Of a DNA stretch of 64,000 bases, positions 36,018 through 45,837 are shown piece by piece (the stretch's first letter is position 1; each line of letters begins with the position of its first letter). Below the pieces are notes generated by a model that was given only the letters and a program-made list of their open reading frames with translations, was not told where the DNA came from and did not search any database. The position numbers and the translations under genes were made by a program. The DNA is from Streptococcus oralis (GTDB lineage Bacteria > Bacillota > Bacilli > Lactobacillales > Streptococcaceae). The stretch spans positions 291,501-355,500 of the forward strand of contig NZ_CP046523.1 in assembly GCF_021497885.1 (NCBI RefSeq). Direction: 5' to 3'.

Positions 36018-36675
36018 ATGAGTCTTGTAGATTTACTTGAGGAGCTAGAGGTGGCAAAAGATCCTGAAAAAGCGGGCCCAATGGAAGCCTATATGCGTCA
36101 TCAATTTCCCTTTTTAGGGATTGCAGGTCCTGAAAGAAATGCGCTCTATAGAAAATACTTTCCAAGCGCGAAAAAAAACAAAGATGATCGATTGGGATTT
36201 TGTAGACACTTGCTGGGAAAAGGAGCCTAGAGAATACCAATATGTGGGCGCCAACTATTTGAAAGCTATGCAATCTTATCTAACGAAGGATGATTTGCCT
36301 AAGCTTGAGCGTCTGGTCGTGACCAAGTCTTGGTGGGACACGGTAGATATTCTAGACAGAGTAGTAGGGAGTTTGGTAGCCGACCATTCGGAACTTGAAG
36401 AAGTGATTTTAAAATGGAGCCTATCGGACAATATCTGGCTGAGACGAGTTGCCATTGACCACCAGTTGTTAAGAAAAGAGAAAACGAATGTCCAACTGAT
36501 GGAAAAGGTCCTACTGAACAATCTGGACCAGACAGAATTTTTCATCAACAAAGCTATCGGCTGGGTCCTAAGAGACTACTCCAAGACCAATACCGAATGG
36601 GTAGCACGTTTTATTGAAAAGAATAAGAAAAGAATGGCTGAACTTAGTATCAAGGAAGCGAGCAAGTATCTCTAG
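36018..36675 (+). pseudogene. DNA alkylation repair protein (AlkD-like HEAT repeat), frameshifted
   Basis: Two overlapping frames together encode one protein of about 218 residues. The first frame (36018-36230) gives MSLVDLLEELEVAKDPEKAG...YRKYFPSAKK. The second continues TKMIDWDFVDTCWEKEPREY... to ASKYL at 36675. The switch is at an A8 run (36171-36178); with seven A the reading would run straight through. The sequence fits the DNA alkylation repair family of HEAT-like DNA glycosylases (EREYQY, SWWDTVDIL, FINKAIGWVLRDYSK). It starts directly after the liaR stop. The extra A is either a true inactivating mutation, a reversible slippage switch, or a sequencing error. Confidence 0.85.
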
Positions 36676-36700
36676 CATCATTGAAAAGCGCATTCATTAC

Positions 36701-36730
36701 TTGAAAAAAGTCGCCCGTTTATGTTATAAT
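36701..36730 (+). promoter_or_regulatory. Promoter of tig
   Basis: TTGAAA (36701-36706), 18-bp spacer, extended -10 TGTTATAAT (36722-36730), 37 bases before the ATG with AAGGAGAAA between. Confidence 0.82.
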
Positions 36731-36767
36731 AGACTGTATTTAAAAAATTTTAAGGAGAAATGACAGA

Positions 36768-38051
36768 ATGTCTGTATCATTTGAAAACAAAGAAACAAAC
36801 CGTGGAGTCTTGACTTTCACTATCTCTCAAGACCAAATCAAACCAGAAGTGGACCGTGTATTCAACTCAGTAAAGAAAACTCTTAACGTTCCAGGTTTCC
36901 GTAAAGGTCACCTTCCACGTCCTATCTTTGATAAAAAATTTGGTGAAGAAACACTTTACCAAGATGTATTGAACGCTCTTTTGCCAAACGCTTATGAAGC
37001 AGCTGTAAAAGAAGCTGGTCTTGAAGTCGTTGCGCAACCAAAAATTGACGTAACTTCAATGGAAAAAGGTCAAGACTGGGTTATCACAGCTGAAGTCGTG
37101 ACAAAACCTGAAGTTAAATTGGGTGACTATAAAAACCTTGAAGTATCAGTTGATGTAGAAAAAGAAGTAACAGACGCTGACGTTGAAGAGCGTATCGAAC
37201 GCGAACGCAACAACTTGGCTGAATTGGTTATCAAGGAAGCTGCTGCTGAAAATGGCGACACTGTTGTGATTGACTTCGTTGGTTCTATCGATGGTGTTGA
37301 ATTTGACGGCGGAAAAGGTGAAAACTTCTCACTTGGACTTGGTTCAGGACAATTCATCCCTGGTTTTGAAGACCAATTGGTTGGTCACTCAGCTGGCGAA
37401 ACTGTTGACGTAGTTGTGACATTCCCAGAAGACTACCAAGCAGAAGACCTTGCAGGTAAAGAAGCTAAATTCGTAACAACTATTCACGAAGTAAAAGCAA
37501 AAGAAGTTCCAGCTCTTGACGATGAACTTGCAAAAGATATCGACGAAGAAGTGGAAACTCTTGACGAATTGAAAGAAAAATACCGCAAAGAATTGACTGC
37601 TGCTAAAGAAGAAGCATACAAAGATGCCCTTGAAGGCGCAGCAATCGATAAAGCTGTAGAAAATGCTGAAATCGTAGAACTTCCAGAAGAAATGATCCAC
37701 GAAGAAGTTCACCGTTCAGTAAATGAATTCCTTGGAAACTTGCAACGTCAAGGTATCAATCCTGACATGTACTTCCAAATCACTGGAACTACTCAAGAAG
37801 ACCTTCACAAACAATACGAAGCAGAAGCTGAGTCACGTACGAAGACTAACCTTGTTATCGAAGCAGTTGCCAAAGCTGAAGGATTTGACGCTTCAGAAGA
37901 AGAAATCCAAAAAGAAATTGAGCAATTGGCAGCAGACTACAACATGGAAGTTGCACAAGTTCAAAACTTGCTTTCAGCTGATATGTTGAAACACGATATC
38001 GCAATCAAAAAAGCTGTTGAATTGATCACAAGTACTGCAACAGTAAAATAA
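36768..38051 (+). CDS. tig: Trigger factor chaperone
   Basis: A 427-residue ribosome-associated chaperone and peptidyl-prolyl isomerase that binds nascent chains at the exit tunnel. Domains: N-terminal ribosome-binding domain with the GFRKGHLPR form of the signature loop (about 43-52), FKBP-type isomerase domain (about 162-240; [33 protein letters not shown]), and C-terminal helical arms rich in Lys/Glu. Codon use is strongly biased, as in highly expressed genes. Own promoter and terminator make it monocistronic. Confidence 0.97.
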   Translation: MSVSFENKETNRGVLTFTISQDQIKPEVDRVFNSVKKTLNVPGFRKGHLPRPIFDKKFGEETLYQDVLNALLPNAYEAAVKEAGLEVVAQPKIDVTSMEKGQDWVITAEVVTKPEVKLGDYKNLEVSVDVEKEVTDADVEERIERERNNLAELVIKEAAAENGDTVVIDFVGSIDGVEFDGGKGENFSLGLGSGQFIPGFEDQLVGHSAGETVDVVVTFPEDYQAEDLAGKEAKFVTTIHEVKAKEVPALDDELAKDIDEEVETLDELKEKYRKELTAAKEEAYKDALEGAAIDKAVENAEIVELPEEMIHEEVHRSVNEFLGNLQRQGINPDMYFQITGTTQEDLHKQYEAEAESRTKTNLVIEAVAKAEGFDASEEEIQKEIEQLAADYNMEVAQVQNLLSADMLKHDIAIKKAVELITSTATVK

Positions 38052-38064
38052 TCTTAAAAGATAA

Positions 38065-38090
38065 AAAGCCCACCTGACTAGGTGGGCTTT
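38065..38090. terminator. Bidirectional terminator between tig and recD2
   Basis: AAAGCCCACC - TGACTA - GGTGGGCTTT, a perfect 10-bp stem with A and T runs on either side, between converging genes. Confidence 0.92.
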
Positions 38091-38098
38091 CTGCTGGT

Positions 38099-40468
38099 CT
38101 ATTTTCCAAAAATCTCTTTAAGGTCTGCGTCTGTAATCCCAATCATAGCGGGAATACTAGACCAGTTTTCCTCGGTAAGGATGTAGGATTGTTCAGAGTC
38201 ACTTGCTGTGGCAGTTTCAGAGAAGGCTTGTTTACTTTCTTCAATATTATTTTCAATTAAATCACTGAAACGCTCAATCAGATAGGTCTTGCGAGCAGTC
38301 CCGATATGCTTGACTGCATAGTCAAAGGCCTGTAATTCACCAAGAAGGATAAGCTTGCTCTTGGCCCGTGTGATAGCTGTGTAGATGAGATTGCGTTCCA
38401 GCATGCGCTTGCTAGCACTGGTGATGGGCAGGATGACAACGGGAAACTCACTTCCCTGAGACTTATGGATGCTCATGGCATAGGCCAGTCGAATCTTGTA
38501 CCATTCGTTACGTGGGTAGACGACCTCATTGCCGTCAAAATCAATGACAATCTCGTCTTGTTTGGACTCAGTGTATTTTCCAGGAATCAAATCTGTGATG
38601 TAGCCTAGGTCTCCATTAAAGACATTGACTTCAGCGTCGTTGACTAGGTGAATGACCTTGTCCCCTGTTCGATAGTAACACTGAGTTGCTTCAAAGCTAA
38701 CTTGCCCCTTTTGCTGAGGATTGAGCAGGTCTTGCATGAGTTGGTTGATGGCGTCAATACCAGCAGTTCCTCGATACATAGGCGCTAGCACCTGAATATC
38801 ACGAGCTGGAATGCCACTTCTGAGGGCAGCACCAAGAATTTTCTCAATGGTTGCAGGGATATGGTTACTCATGATTTCAAAGTAGGAGCGATCGGCCTTT
38901 TTCTGGGTAAAGTCGGCTGGCAAGATTCCCTGTCGAATCTGACTCGCTAAGGTAACGATAGTTGATTCTTCGCTCTGACGGTAAATCCGCTCCAAGCGAG
39001 TCTGAGGGATCAGAGGTATTTGGAGCAGGTCAGCCAGGACTTGTCCAGGACTAACAGAAGGTAGCTGGTCGCTATCACCCACGATGAGGATTTTACTGTT
39101 AGAAGAGATGTTGGAGAAGAGTTGGTTAGCTAGCCAAGTATCTACCATAGAAAACTCATCTACAATGATAAAGTCAGCATCCAGATAATCTTCCAGATGA
39201 CTAGTATCATCATCTCCCGTCATTCCCAAATGGCGATGTATGGTCGCGCTAGGCAAACCTGTCAATTCATTCATGCGTCGAGCTGCTCGACCAGTTGGGG
39301 CAGCGAGAAGAATTGGTAAGTTGCTTTTCTTCCTGAGGTCAAGTCCCTCTAAGAGAGCATAAACAGCGATAATCCCATTGATAACAGTGGTTTTACCTGT
39401 ACCAGGTCCACCTGTTAGGATAAAGACCTTGTTCTGGATGGCATCGCAGATAGCCTGTTTTTGGATGCTATCGTATTGGATACCTAATTCTTCCTCAACA
39501 GTAGCGATATGCTTTTGAATGGTTTCTAAATCCTGATTTTTCTGTTTTCCTTTTTCAAGGATACGAACCAAGTGACTGCGAATGCCTTCTTCGGCGAAAA
39601 AGAGGCTGTTATCAAAGATTTTGGTATCAATCTGCTGAACCTTGTCTTCTTCGATGAGGTAGGAGAGTTCTTGGGCTACTTGGCTGGGATCCAGTTCTAC
39701 GGGTCGGGAAGACTCGAGGAGAGTCAGGGTCTGTTCCAGCAAATCTCGGGCTTCCATGTAGGTATCGCCCGTATCCATACAGCCCTGAAAGAGACTATGG
39801 ACAAGGCCAGCACGGAAGCGCTCAGGAGCTTGGCTTTCGATACCTAGTTCGGCAGCTAATTGGTCTGCAATGGTAAAACCCAATCCCTTGATATCCTCGA
39901 CCAGCTGGTAGGGATAATTTTCAACCACATCAAGCGTTTCTTCCTTGTAAAAGTCTTGAATCTGAAAGGCTAGTTTATTGGGAATGCCGTAGTTAGCTAG
40001 TTTTGCCAAGACCATTTCTGTCCCATAGTTAAGACGAAGTGTAGAGACGAAAGCCTCACGGTTTTTGGCAGAGAGTCCTGCAATGTTTTCCAGCTTTTCA
40101 GGATGCTCCAGAATTTCGTCTATGGTATTTTCACCATAGATATCAACGATTTTTTGGGCCGTTTTGAGACCAATTCCCTTGAAGTGGCTACTCGAAAAGT
40201 ACTTAACTAGCCCTTTTTTAGTTGGTTTTGCCCGCTCATAACGGCTGATTTGCAGTTGTTCTCCGTACTTGGAGTGTTGAACGATTTGTCCCCAAAAGGT
40301 GTAGTCTTCGCCCTCAATCACGTCAGCCATGGTTCCTGTAACGATGATTTCAAAATCGTCAAAGTCCTCCGCATTGGTATCTTCGATATCTAAGAGGAGG
40401 ATACGATAAAAATTGCTGGGATTTTCAAAAATAATGCGTTCAATAGTGCCTGAAAAATAAACTTCCAT
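38099..40468 (-). CDS. recD2: ATP-dependent DNA helicase RecD2
   Basis: A 789-residue SF1B 5'-3' helicase of the stand-alone RecD2 type found in bacteria without RecBC. The N-terminal region has an OB-like segment and helix-hairpin-helix repeats (KGIGLKTAQKIVDIYG, LENIAGLS, IKGLGFTIAD). Helicase core: Walker A GGPGTGKT (353-360), Walker B FIIVDEFSMVD, GDSDQLPSV (motif III), late YAMSIHKSQGSEFP and YTAITRAKSKLIL. It acts in replication-fork repair and limits recombination. The usual N-terminal extension compared with E. coli RecD is present. Confidence 0.94.
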   Translation of the reverse strand: MEVYFSGTIERIIFENPSNFYRILLLDIEDTNAEDFDDFEIIVTGTMADVIEGEDYTFWGQIVQHSKYGEQLQISRYERAKPTKKGLVKYFSSSHFKGIGLKTAQKIVDIYGENTIDEILEHPEKLENIAGLSAKNREAFVSTLRLNYGTEMVLAKLANYGIPNKLAFQIQDFYKEETLDVVENYPYQLVEDIKGLGFTIADQLAAELGIESQAPERFRAGLVHSLFQGCMDTGDTYMEARDLLEQTLTLLESSRPVELDPSQVAQELSYLIEEDKVQQIDTKIFDNSLFFAEEGIRSHLVRILEKGKQKNQDLETIQKHIATVEEELGIQYDSIQKQAICDAIQNKVFILTGGPGTGKTTVINGIIAVYALLEGLDLRKKSNLPILLAAPTGRAARRMNELTGLPSATIHRHLGMTGDDDTSHLEDYLDADFIIVDEFSMVDTWLANQLFSNISSNSKILIVGDSDQLPSVSPGQVLADLLQIPLIPQTRLERIYRQSEESTIVTLASQIRQGILPADFTQKKADRSYFEIMSNHIPATIEKILGAALRSGIPARDIQVLAPMYRGTAGIDAINQLMQDLLNPQQKGQVSFEATQCYYRTGDKVIHLVNDAEVNVFNGDLGYITDLIPGKYTESKQDEIVIDFDGNEVVYPRNEWYKIRLAYAMSIHKSQGSEFPVVILPITSASKRMLERNLIYTAITRAKSKLILLGELQAFDYAVKHIGTARKTYLIERFSDLIENNIEESKQAFSETATASDSEQSYILTEENWSSIPAMIGITDADLKEIFGK

Positions 40469-40616
40469 AGATTTCCTTTTTGATAGAAAAAGAGCTGGGA
40501 TAGAGCTTTCAGTTAGGCTTTCCTTTGATTTGGGACTTGGTACAAGATATTGCCAAGTTGCAATCTAATTCTAAAAGCTAACTCAAAAAGACTATCACAG
40601 CATCTAGTTGCTGGTT

Positions 40617-41231
40617 TTAAAAGATTCCGATACGGTTGAGTGGCCAGAAACGGAATTTGGCTTCTCCTTTGATTTGACTGGCTTTAAAGGTTCCAACATG
40701 GCGACTGTCGCTAGAAACCAAACGGTCATCTCCAAGGAGGAGGTACTCACCCTCGGGTACGGTAAAGCTGAAGCTGGTGTTGAAATTTACATCAACAGTA
40801 AAGGCCTGAGCTTTCTGAGCAAGGCTTCTAAAATAGACACCCTTATCCCCTTCAAAGCCTTTCCCTGAATAGGTGCTCTGAAGTTTGTCATTTTTAAACT
40901 GTTGGAGGTAGTCTGCTAGGTAAGGTTCGTCGGTTTCTTGATTGTTGATAAAGAGCTTGTCGTTTTCGTAGCGAATGGTATCTCCGGGCATGCCGATGAC
41001 GCGTTTAACGATGTCTTTATTTCCATCATCTTCATGGGCAACTACAATGTCAAAACGGTTGATAGGGAGGTGTTTGACGACAAAGAGAATCTCTCCATCA
41101 GCTAGAGTCGGGTCCATAGAGTGTCCTTCCACACGGACATTGGTCCAGAGAAAGAGACGACTGAGACCAACGAGTATAATGATAAGGAACGTAAGTCCCC
41201 ACTCTTTTAGAAATGTTTTAAAATAATTCAT
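40617..41231 (-). CDS. lepB: Signal peptidase I
   Basis: A 204-residue membrane protease that removes signal peptides from exported proteins. One N-terminal membrane span (about 11-30) is followed by the catalytic Ser38 in VEGHSMDPTL and the Lys76 base in DIVKRVIGMPGD, then the box E stretch LLGDDRLVSSDSRHVG. The Ser-Lys dyad is intact. The gene starts 3 bases after the rnhC stop, so the two share a transcript. It will process the several signal-peptide proteins of this window other than the lipoprotein. Confidence 0.95.
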   Translation of the reverse strand: MNYFKTFLKEWGLTFLIIILVGLSRLFLWTNVRVEGHSMDPTLADGEILFVVKHLPINRFDIVVAHEDDGNKDIVKRVIGMPGDTIRYENDKLFINNQETDEPYLADYLQQFKNDKLQSTYSGKGFEGDKGVYFRSLAQKAQAFTVDVNFNTSFSFTVPEGEYLLLGDDRLVSSDSRHVGTFKASQIKGEAKFRFWPLNRIGIF

Positions 41232-41234
41232 AAT

Positions 41235-42116
41235 TTACCTTTCTAGAAGTGCTTTGGCTTTTTCAGTATTTTTAAAATGAAGCTTGGCACAGAAGTTGAG
41301 CCCTTTCATGCCATAGGCTTGAAGGATTTTGCTAGCAACCTTATCAGAAGCAGTTCCTGCGCCGCTTGGCAGTTGATAGCCTAGTTCTCGTCCAAGATTT
41401 TCCAAGTTTTCGAGAAAGAGATCCCGCGCGATGATGGAGCTGACTGCGACAGCCAGATATTTTCCCTCGGCTTTTTCTTCCAAACTAACCTTGTTTGGAA
41501 AACGGTTGGCTTCTTGCGCCAAGTATTTGTCATAGTTTTTAGGATTTGTAAAAGCATCAATCACGATTTTTTCTGGCTGGACTCCTTTTTGGAGAAGGAG
41601 AAAGATAGCCTGATTGTGAAGGGCAACTTTTACAGAAACAGCATTGTAACGCTCTCCGATAACTTCGTTGTACTTGCTCGGTGAGAGAAGGAGCGCTTGG
41701 TGCTGGATTTTTTCCTTGAGGACAGGGGCGATCTGACGAATCTTTTGATCTGTTAGGGTCTTTGAATCCCCCACGCCGAGTTTTCGCAAGAAGTCATGCT
41801 GGTCAGCTGTCACGAAGGAAGCCACGACAGCAAGCCCACCAAAGTAGGAACCATTTCCCACCTCATCAGTTCCAATCATAGGAAAATTTTGTCCACTGTT
41901 TTCTTGTCGGACTTGATAGCCAAAGAAACTGGCGTATTGCTCAGCAGCTTCGCCCTGCAGGAGGACTTTTCCAGAAGTATAGATGGAAACTGTTGCCTGA
42001 GGCAGTCGCAAAAAATAGCGAATATAAGGATTTTTACTAGGACTGAGAGCCTTCTGATACTGACTTAAAAAGCTCTGAATTTCCTGTTCACTTGGTGTGA
42101 GTGTGATACTTGCCAT
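41235..42116 (-). CDS. rnhC: Ribonuclease HIII
   Basis: A 293-residue RNase HIII that degrades RNA in RNA-DNA hybrids. An N-terminal TBP-like substrate-binding domain (about 1-80) precedes the RNase H fold. The catalytic Asp-Glu pair is in [14 protein letters not shown], followed by VGDSKTLTD and [13 protein letters not shown]. Typical of Firmicutes that lack RNase HI. The minus-strand promoter lies so close that the mRNA may start at or next to the ATG; no clear ribosome site is visible. Confidence 0.95.
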   Translation of the reverse strand: MASITLTPSEQEIQSFLSQYQKALSPSKNPYIRYFLRLPQATVSIYTSGKVLLQGEAAEQYASFFGYQVRQENSGQNFPMIGTDEVGNGSYFGGLAVVASFVTADQHDFLRKLGVGDSKTLTDQKIRQIAPVLKEKIQHQALLLSPSKYNEVIGERYNAVSVKVALHNQAIFLLLQKGVQPEKIVIDAFTNPKNYDKYLAQEANRFPNKVSLEEKAEGKYLAVAVSSIIARDLFLENLENLGRELGYQLPSGAGTASDKVASKILQAYGMKGLNFCAKLHFKNTEKAKALLER

Positions 42117-42123
42117 AGTCTCT

Positions 42124-42153
42124 ATTGTACCATAAAAGCAAGAGAATTGGTAA
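42124..42153 (-). promoter_or_regulatory. Promoter of rnhC-lepB, very close to the start codon
   Basis: Read on the minus strand: TTACCA, 18-bp spacer, extended -10 TGGTACAAT, then only AGAGACT before the ATG. The expected start of transcription is at or within one or two bases of the A of the ATG. Confidence 0.55.
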
Positions 42154-42156
42154 AAA

Positions 42157-42185
42157 CTGACAAAGTTAGCGAAATTTGGTATAAT
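42157..42185 (+). promoter_or_regulatory. Promoter of zapA-cvpA
   Basis: CTGACA (42157-42162), 17-bp spacer, TATAAT (42180-42185) with an extended TGG just before. It is divergent from the rnhC promoter and separated from it by only a few bases. Confidence 0.8.
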
Positions 42186-42202
42186 ATCGTGAGGTGAATT
42201 TT

Positions 42203-42505
42203 ATGGCAAATCTAAATCGATATAAGTTTACATTTGGGAAAAAGACATTAACCTTGACAACCGAGCATGACAACCTCTTTATGGAGGAAATCGCTAAGGT
42301 TGCGACTGAAAAATACCAAGCAATTAAGGAACGAATGCCTGGGGCAGATGATGAAACCATTGCTCTCCTTTTAGCGATTAACAGCCTATCAACGCAGCTT
42401 AGTCGTGAGATTGAGTTTGACGATAAGGAGCAGGAGCTTAAAGACCTTCGAAATAAGCTAGTGTCTGTCAAGCAAGAGCAGAGCAAGATTGAGGATTCCC
42501 TATGA
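42203..42505 (+). CDS. zapA: Cell division protein ZapA
   Basis: A 100-residue ZapA-family protein that bundles FtsZ filaments. It begins MANLNRYKFTFGKKTLTL, has a central region typical of the family (EEIAKVATEKYQAIKERMPG) and ends in a coiled coil (FDDKEQELKDLRNKLVSVKQ). ATG 42203 is preferred over GTG 42194 because GAGGTG lies at ribosome-binding distance and the family start follows. The stop overlaps cvpA by 4 bases. Confidence 0.9.
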   Translation: MANLNRYKFTFGKKTLTLTTEHDNLFMEEIAKVATEKYQAIKERMPGADDETIALLLAINSLSTQLSREIEFDDKEQELKDLRNKLVSVKQEQSKIEDSL

Positions 42506-43050
42506 TTTCGATCCTTCTCTTACTGGTTCTAGCTTGGGGGGGTTACATCGGCTACCGTAGAGGTTTGGTGCTGCAAGTTTATTATTTCCTCGTGGCAGTG
42601 ATTTCAGCCTTTATTGCTGGGCAGTTTTATAAATCGCTGGGAGATCAATTTCACTTGCTTGTTCCTTATGCTAATCCTCAGGAAGGACAGGGTACCTTTT
42701 TCTTCCCTTCAGCCCAGCTTTTTCATCTAGACAAGGTCTTTTATGCGGGGCTGGCCTACCTTCTAGTTTTCGGAATTTGTTACAGTATCGGACGTTTTAT
42801 CGGTTTGTTTCTACATTTGATTCCAGTTAAAACACTAGATGGCAAGTGGTTCCGGGTTAGTGCGGGGGCTTTGTCGCTATTGGTAGCCTTATTCGTCTTG
42901 CAGATGGCTTTGACCATTCTTGCAACTGTGCCTCTGGCAGTCATTCAAAATTCACTTGAAAAAAGTATCGTAGCTAAACACATCATCCAAAGTATCCCTT
43001 TTACGACAAACCTTATCAAACAACTCTGGGTGACAAATTTAATCGGATAA
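42502..43050 (+). CDS. cvpA: CvpA family membrane protein
   Basis: A 182-residue protein with four predicted membrane segments (about 1-18, 22-42, 80-102, 118-145). It matches the CvpA family, named for colicin V production in E. coli; in Firmicutes it regularly sits between zapA and mutS2 as here. Start [21 protein letters not shown] is typical. Its function in Gram-positives is unclear. Confidence 0.88.
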   Translation: MISILLLLVLAWGGYIGYRRGLVLQVYYFLVAVISAFIAGQFYKSLGDQFHLLVPYANPQEGQGTFFFPSAQLFHLDKVFYAGLAYLLVFGICYSIGRFIGLFLHLIPVKTLDGKWFRVSAGALSLLVALFVLQMALTILATVPLAVIQNSLEKSIVAKHIIQSIPFTTNLIKQLWVTNLIG

Positions 43051-43080
43051 AAAGGGCGGGATTTTTCCTAGCCCTTTGTT
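43051..43080 (+). terminator. Weak terminator-like hairpin after cvpA
   Basis: AAAGGGC (43051-43057) pairs with GCCCTTT (43071-43077), followed by GTTT. The T run is poor, so read-through into mutS2 is likely. Confidence 0.5.
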
Positions 43081-43150
43081 TACAGATTGGAGGACTAGGT
43101 CAAAAACCTCTAGTTGCTACGATTTTGTAAACAAATACACAAGGAAAAAT

Positions 43151-45487
43151 ATGAATACAAAAATACTAGAAACCTTAGAATTTAATAAAATCAAGGCCTT
43201 GTTTGAACCGCATCTCTTGACAGAACAAGGCCTAGAGGAGCTAAAAGGCTTGGCCCCAACTGCCAAGGTGGAAAAGATCAAACAAGCCTTTATAGAGATG
43301 GAGGAGATGCAGGCGCTTTTTGTGGAGCAACCTCACTTTACCATCCTAGCGACACGTGAGATATCAGCAGTTTGCAAGCGTCTGGAGATGGGGGCGGACC
43401 TCAATATCGAGGAGTTCCTGCTCCTCAAACGGGTTTTGCTTGCTAGCAGAGAGTTGCAAGGTTTTTATGCCAATCTCGAAAATGTTCGCTTGGAACAATT
43501 GGCGAGATGGTTTGAAAAACTACATGATTTTCCACACTTGCAAGGGAGTCTTCAATCTCTAAATGATGCAGGATTTATCGAAAATTTCGCCAGTGAAGAG
43601 CTAGCACGCATCCGTCGGAAAATCCATGATAGCGAGAGTCAAGTTCGAGATGTCTTGCAAGACTTGCTCAGGCAAAAAGCGCAGATGTTGACGGAAGGCA
43701 TAATCGCTAGCAGAAATGGCCGTCAAGTCTTACCCGTTAAGAATACCTATCGCAATAAGATTGCAGGTGTTGTCCATGATATCTCTGCTAGTGGTAATAC
43801 GGTTTATATCGAGCCACGTGAGGTCGTGAAACTGAGCGAAGAAATCGCTAGTCTGCGAGCTGACGAACGCTATGAGATGATTCGCATCCTACAGGAGCTC
43901 TCGGAACGCGTCCGCCCTCATGCTGCAGAGATCGCTAATGACGCTTGGATTATCGGCCATTTAGACTTGATTCGTGCCAAGGTGCGTTTCATCCAAGAAA
44001 GACAAGCAGTCGTTCCTCAACTTTCAGAGAACCAAGAGATTCAACTCCTTCATGTTCGCCATCCTTTGGTCAAAAATGCTGTCGCAAACGATGTGCACTT
44101 TGGTAAGGATTTAACAGCCATTGTTATCACAGGTCCTAATACTGGTGGGAAGACCATCATGCTCAAAACCCTGGGCTTGACTCAACTCATGGCCCAGTCA
44201 GGCTTGCCCATTTTAGCTGATAAGGGAAGCCGTGTCGGTGTTTTCGAGGAAATCTTTGCAGATATTGGGGATGAGCAGTCTATAGAGCAAAGCTTGTCTA
44301 CCTTCTCCAGCCACATGACCAATATCGTAGATATTCTTGGCAAGGTCAACCAACATTCGCTCTTATTGCTAGATGAGCTTGGGGCAGGTACCGATCCGCA
44401 GGAAGGAGCAGCGCTTGCTATGGCTATTCTGGAGGATCTTCGTCTCCGTCAGGTCAAGACCATGGCGACGACCCACTATCCAGAGCTCAAGGCCTACGGT
44501 ATCGAGACAGCCTTTGTGCAAAATGCCAGCATGGAGTTTGACACAGCCAGCTTGCGTCCGACCTATCGCTTTATGCAGGGAGTTCCTGGTCGAAGTAATG
44601 CCTTTGAAATTGCCAAACGTCTGGGCTTGTCAGATGTCATCGTAGGAGATGCCAGCCAGCAGGTCAACCAAGATAATGATGTCAACCGTATCATTGAACA
44701 ATTGGAAGAGCAAACGCTTGAAAGTCGCAAACGCTTGGACAATATCCGTGAGGTGGAGCAAGAAAACCTTAAGATGAACCGAGCTCTTAAAAAGCTCTAC
44801 AACGAACTCAATCGTGAAAAGGAAACTGAGCTCAACAAGGCGCGTGAACAGGCTGCCGAGATTGTAGAACTAGCGCTAAGTGAGAGTGACCAGATTCTCA
44901 AGAACCTCCACAGTAAGTCTCAACTTAAACCCCACGAAATCATTGAAGCCAAGGCTGAGCTGAAAAAACTGGCTCCTGAAAAAGTGGACTTGTCTAAAAA
45001 CAAGGTCCTTCAAAAGGCCAAGAAAAAACGGACTCCAAAGGTGGGGGATGATATTGTGGTCCTCAGTTATGGACAACGTGGAACCTTGACCAATCAGCTT
45101 AAGGACGGTCGCTGGGAAGCCCAAGTTGGTTTGATCAAGATGACCTTGGAAGAGAAAGAATTTGACCTTGTTCAGAACCAACAAGAAGCCCCAGTCAAGA
45201 AAAAACAAGTCAATGTCGTCAAACGTGCATCTGGTCGTGGTCCGCAAGCAAGACTGGATCTTCGTGGCAAACGGTACGAAGAGGCCATGAATGAGCTGGA
45301 CGCTTTTATCGACCAAGCCCTGCTCAATAACATGGCGCAAGTCGACATCATCCATGGTATCGGAACAGGCGTCATCCGTGAGGGCGTCACCAAATACCTG
45401 CAAAGAAACAAGCATGTCAAGAGCTTTGGCTATGCTCCACAAAATGCTGGAGGCAGTGGTGCCACCATTGTAACCTTTAAAGGATAG
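43151..45487 (+). CDS. mutS2: MutS2 endonuclease/ATPase
   Basis: A 778-residue MutS2 protein. ATG 43151, with AAGGAAAAAT upstream, is taken in place of the far-upstream 43076, because [22 protein letters not shown] is the family N-terminus (given here across the start of the core). It has a MutS core and lever region, Walker [10 protein letters not shown] (about 330), [35 protein letters not shown] and a C-terminal Smr nuclease domain ([24 protein letters not shown]; about 705-778). MutS2 suppresses recombination and, in Bacillus, rescues collided ribosomes. Confidence 0.95.
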   Translation: MNTKILETLEFNKIKALFEPHLLTEQGLEELKGLAPTAKVEKIKQAFIEMEEMQALFVEQPHFTILATREISAVCKRLEMGADLNIEEFLLLKRVLLASRELQGFYANLENVRLEQLARWFEKLHDFPHLQGSLQSLNDAGFIENFASEELARIRRKIHDSESQVRDVLQDLLRQKAQMLTEGIIASRNGRQVLPVKNTYRNKIAGVVHDISASGNTVYIEPREVVKLSEEIASLRADERYEMIRILQELSERVRPHAAEIANDAWIIGHLDLIRAKVRFIQERQAVVPQLSENQEIQLLHVRHPLVKNAVANDVHFGKDLTAIVITGPNTGGKTIMLKTLGLTQLMAQSGLPILADKGSRVGVFEEIFADIGDEQSIEQSLSTFSSHMTNIVDILGKVNQHSLLLLDELGAGTDPQEGAALAMAILEDLRLRQVKTMATTHYPELKAYGIETAFVQNASMEFDTASLRPTYRFMQGVPGRSNAFEIAKRLGLSDVIVGDASQQVNQDNDVNRIIEQLEEQTLESRKRLDNIREVEQENLKMNRALKKLYNELNREKETELNKAREQAAEIVELALSESDQILKNLHSKSQLKPHEIIEAKAELKKLAPEKVDLSKNKVLQKAKKKRTPKVGDDIVVLSYGQRGTLTNQLKDGRWEAQVGLIKMTLEEKEFDLVQNQQEAPVKKKQVNVVKRASGRGPQARLDLRGKRYEEAMNELDAFIDQALLNNMAQVDIIHGIGTGVIREGVTKYLQRNKHVKSFGYAPQNAGGSGATIVTFKG

Positions 45488-45554
45488 AGAGAAGAAGGAG
45501 TCAACCTTTCTGAAAAAAGGAGAAATGAAAAATCAAAAATTTTCATAGAAAATA

Positions 45555-45583
45555 TTGACAAAGGCTAACTTTTCTTGTAGAAT
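45555..45583 (+). promoter_or_regulatory. Promoter of the glycine-riboswitch transcript
   Basis: TTGACA (45555-45560), 17-bp spacer, TAGAAT (45578-45583). It yields a leader of about 250 bases ahead of the symporter gene. Together with the two following entries it accounts for the 350-base gap 45488-45837. Confidence 0.8.
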
Positions 45584-45654
45584 AATAAAAAATAAAATAC
45601 CAACACCGAATGAAGTTTAATAGAAATGGAGAAAGGTTTGTTTTCCATGACTGT

Positions 45655-45745
45655 AAATGGACGGAACTCTGGAGAGACCGTAAAGGCACCGAAGGGGCAA
45701 GGCAGGCAACTGCTCAAACTCTCAGGTAAAAGGACAGAGCTAAGA
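45655..45745 (+). ncRNA. Glycine riboswitch (gcvT-type, single full aptamer)
   Basis: The leader contains the glycine aptamer core: GGACGGAACTCTGGAGAGACC, split here as GGACGGAACTCTGG and AGAGACCG, then GGCACCGAAGGGGCAAGGC and AACTCTCAGGTAAAAGGACAGAG (quoted in part). Only one complete aptamer is visible; a short hairpin TGGAGAAAGGTTTGTTTTCCA precedes it, quoted only by position 45628-45648. It controls the AGCS symporter. A related arrangement in S. pyogenes was reported to turn expression off with glycine; the direction here is not shown by sequence. Confidence 0.9.
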
Positions 45746-45779
45746 TAGACCGCTTTTTAGCATTTATCTAAGCATTCCA

Positions 45780-45812
45780 GAGTACATGTATCCTGCATGT
45801 GCTCTTTCTTTT
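45780..45812 (+). terminator. Expression-platform terminator of the glycine riboswitch
   Basis: GAGTACATG - TATCCTG - CATGTGCTC (9 bp, one wobble) followed by TTTCTTTT, between the aptamer and the symporter ATG. It is placed to be formed or prevented according to ligand. Confidence 0.75.
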
Positions 45813-45837
45813 GGGGTTGAAAAGATAGGAGAAGGAT

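Noticed and set aside
36018-36675. Programmed ribosomal frameshift in the repair gene
   Set aside because: An A8 run is slippery, but I see no stimulatory stem-loop or internal ribosome site tied to it, so a simple indel is more likely.
40469-40616. Spacer between lepB and recD2 with short inverted repeat ACTTGG/CCAAGT
   Set aside because: The arms are only 6 bp with no T run; I see no gene, terminator or known repeat in it.
43076-43150. Longer MutS2 start
   Set aside because: The region lies in a hairpin-containing leader, lacks a ribosome site and does not resemble MutS2; ATG 43151 gives the family N-terminus.
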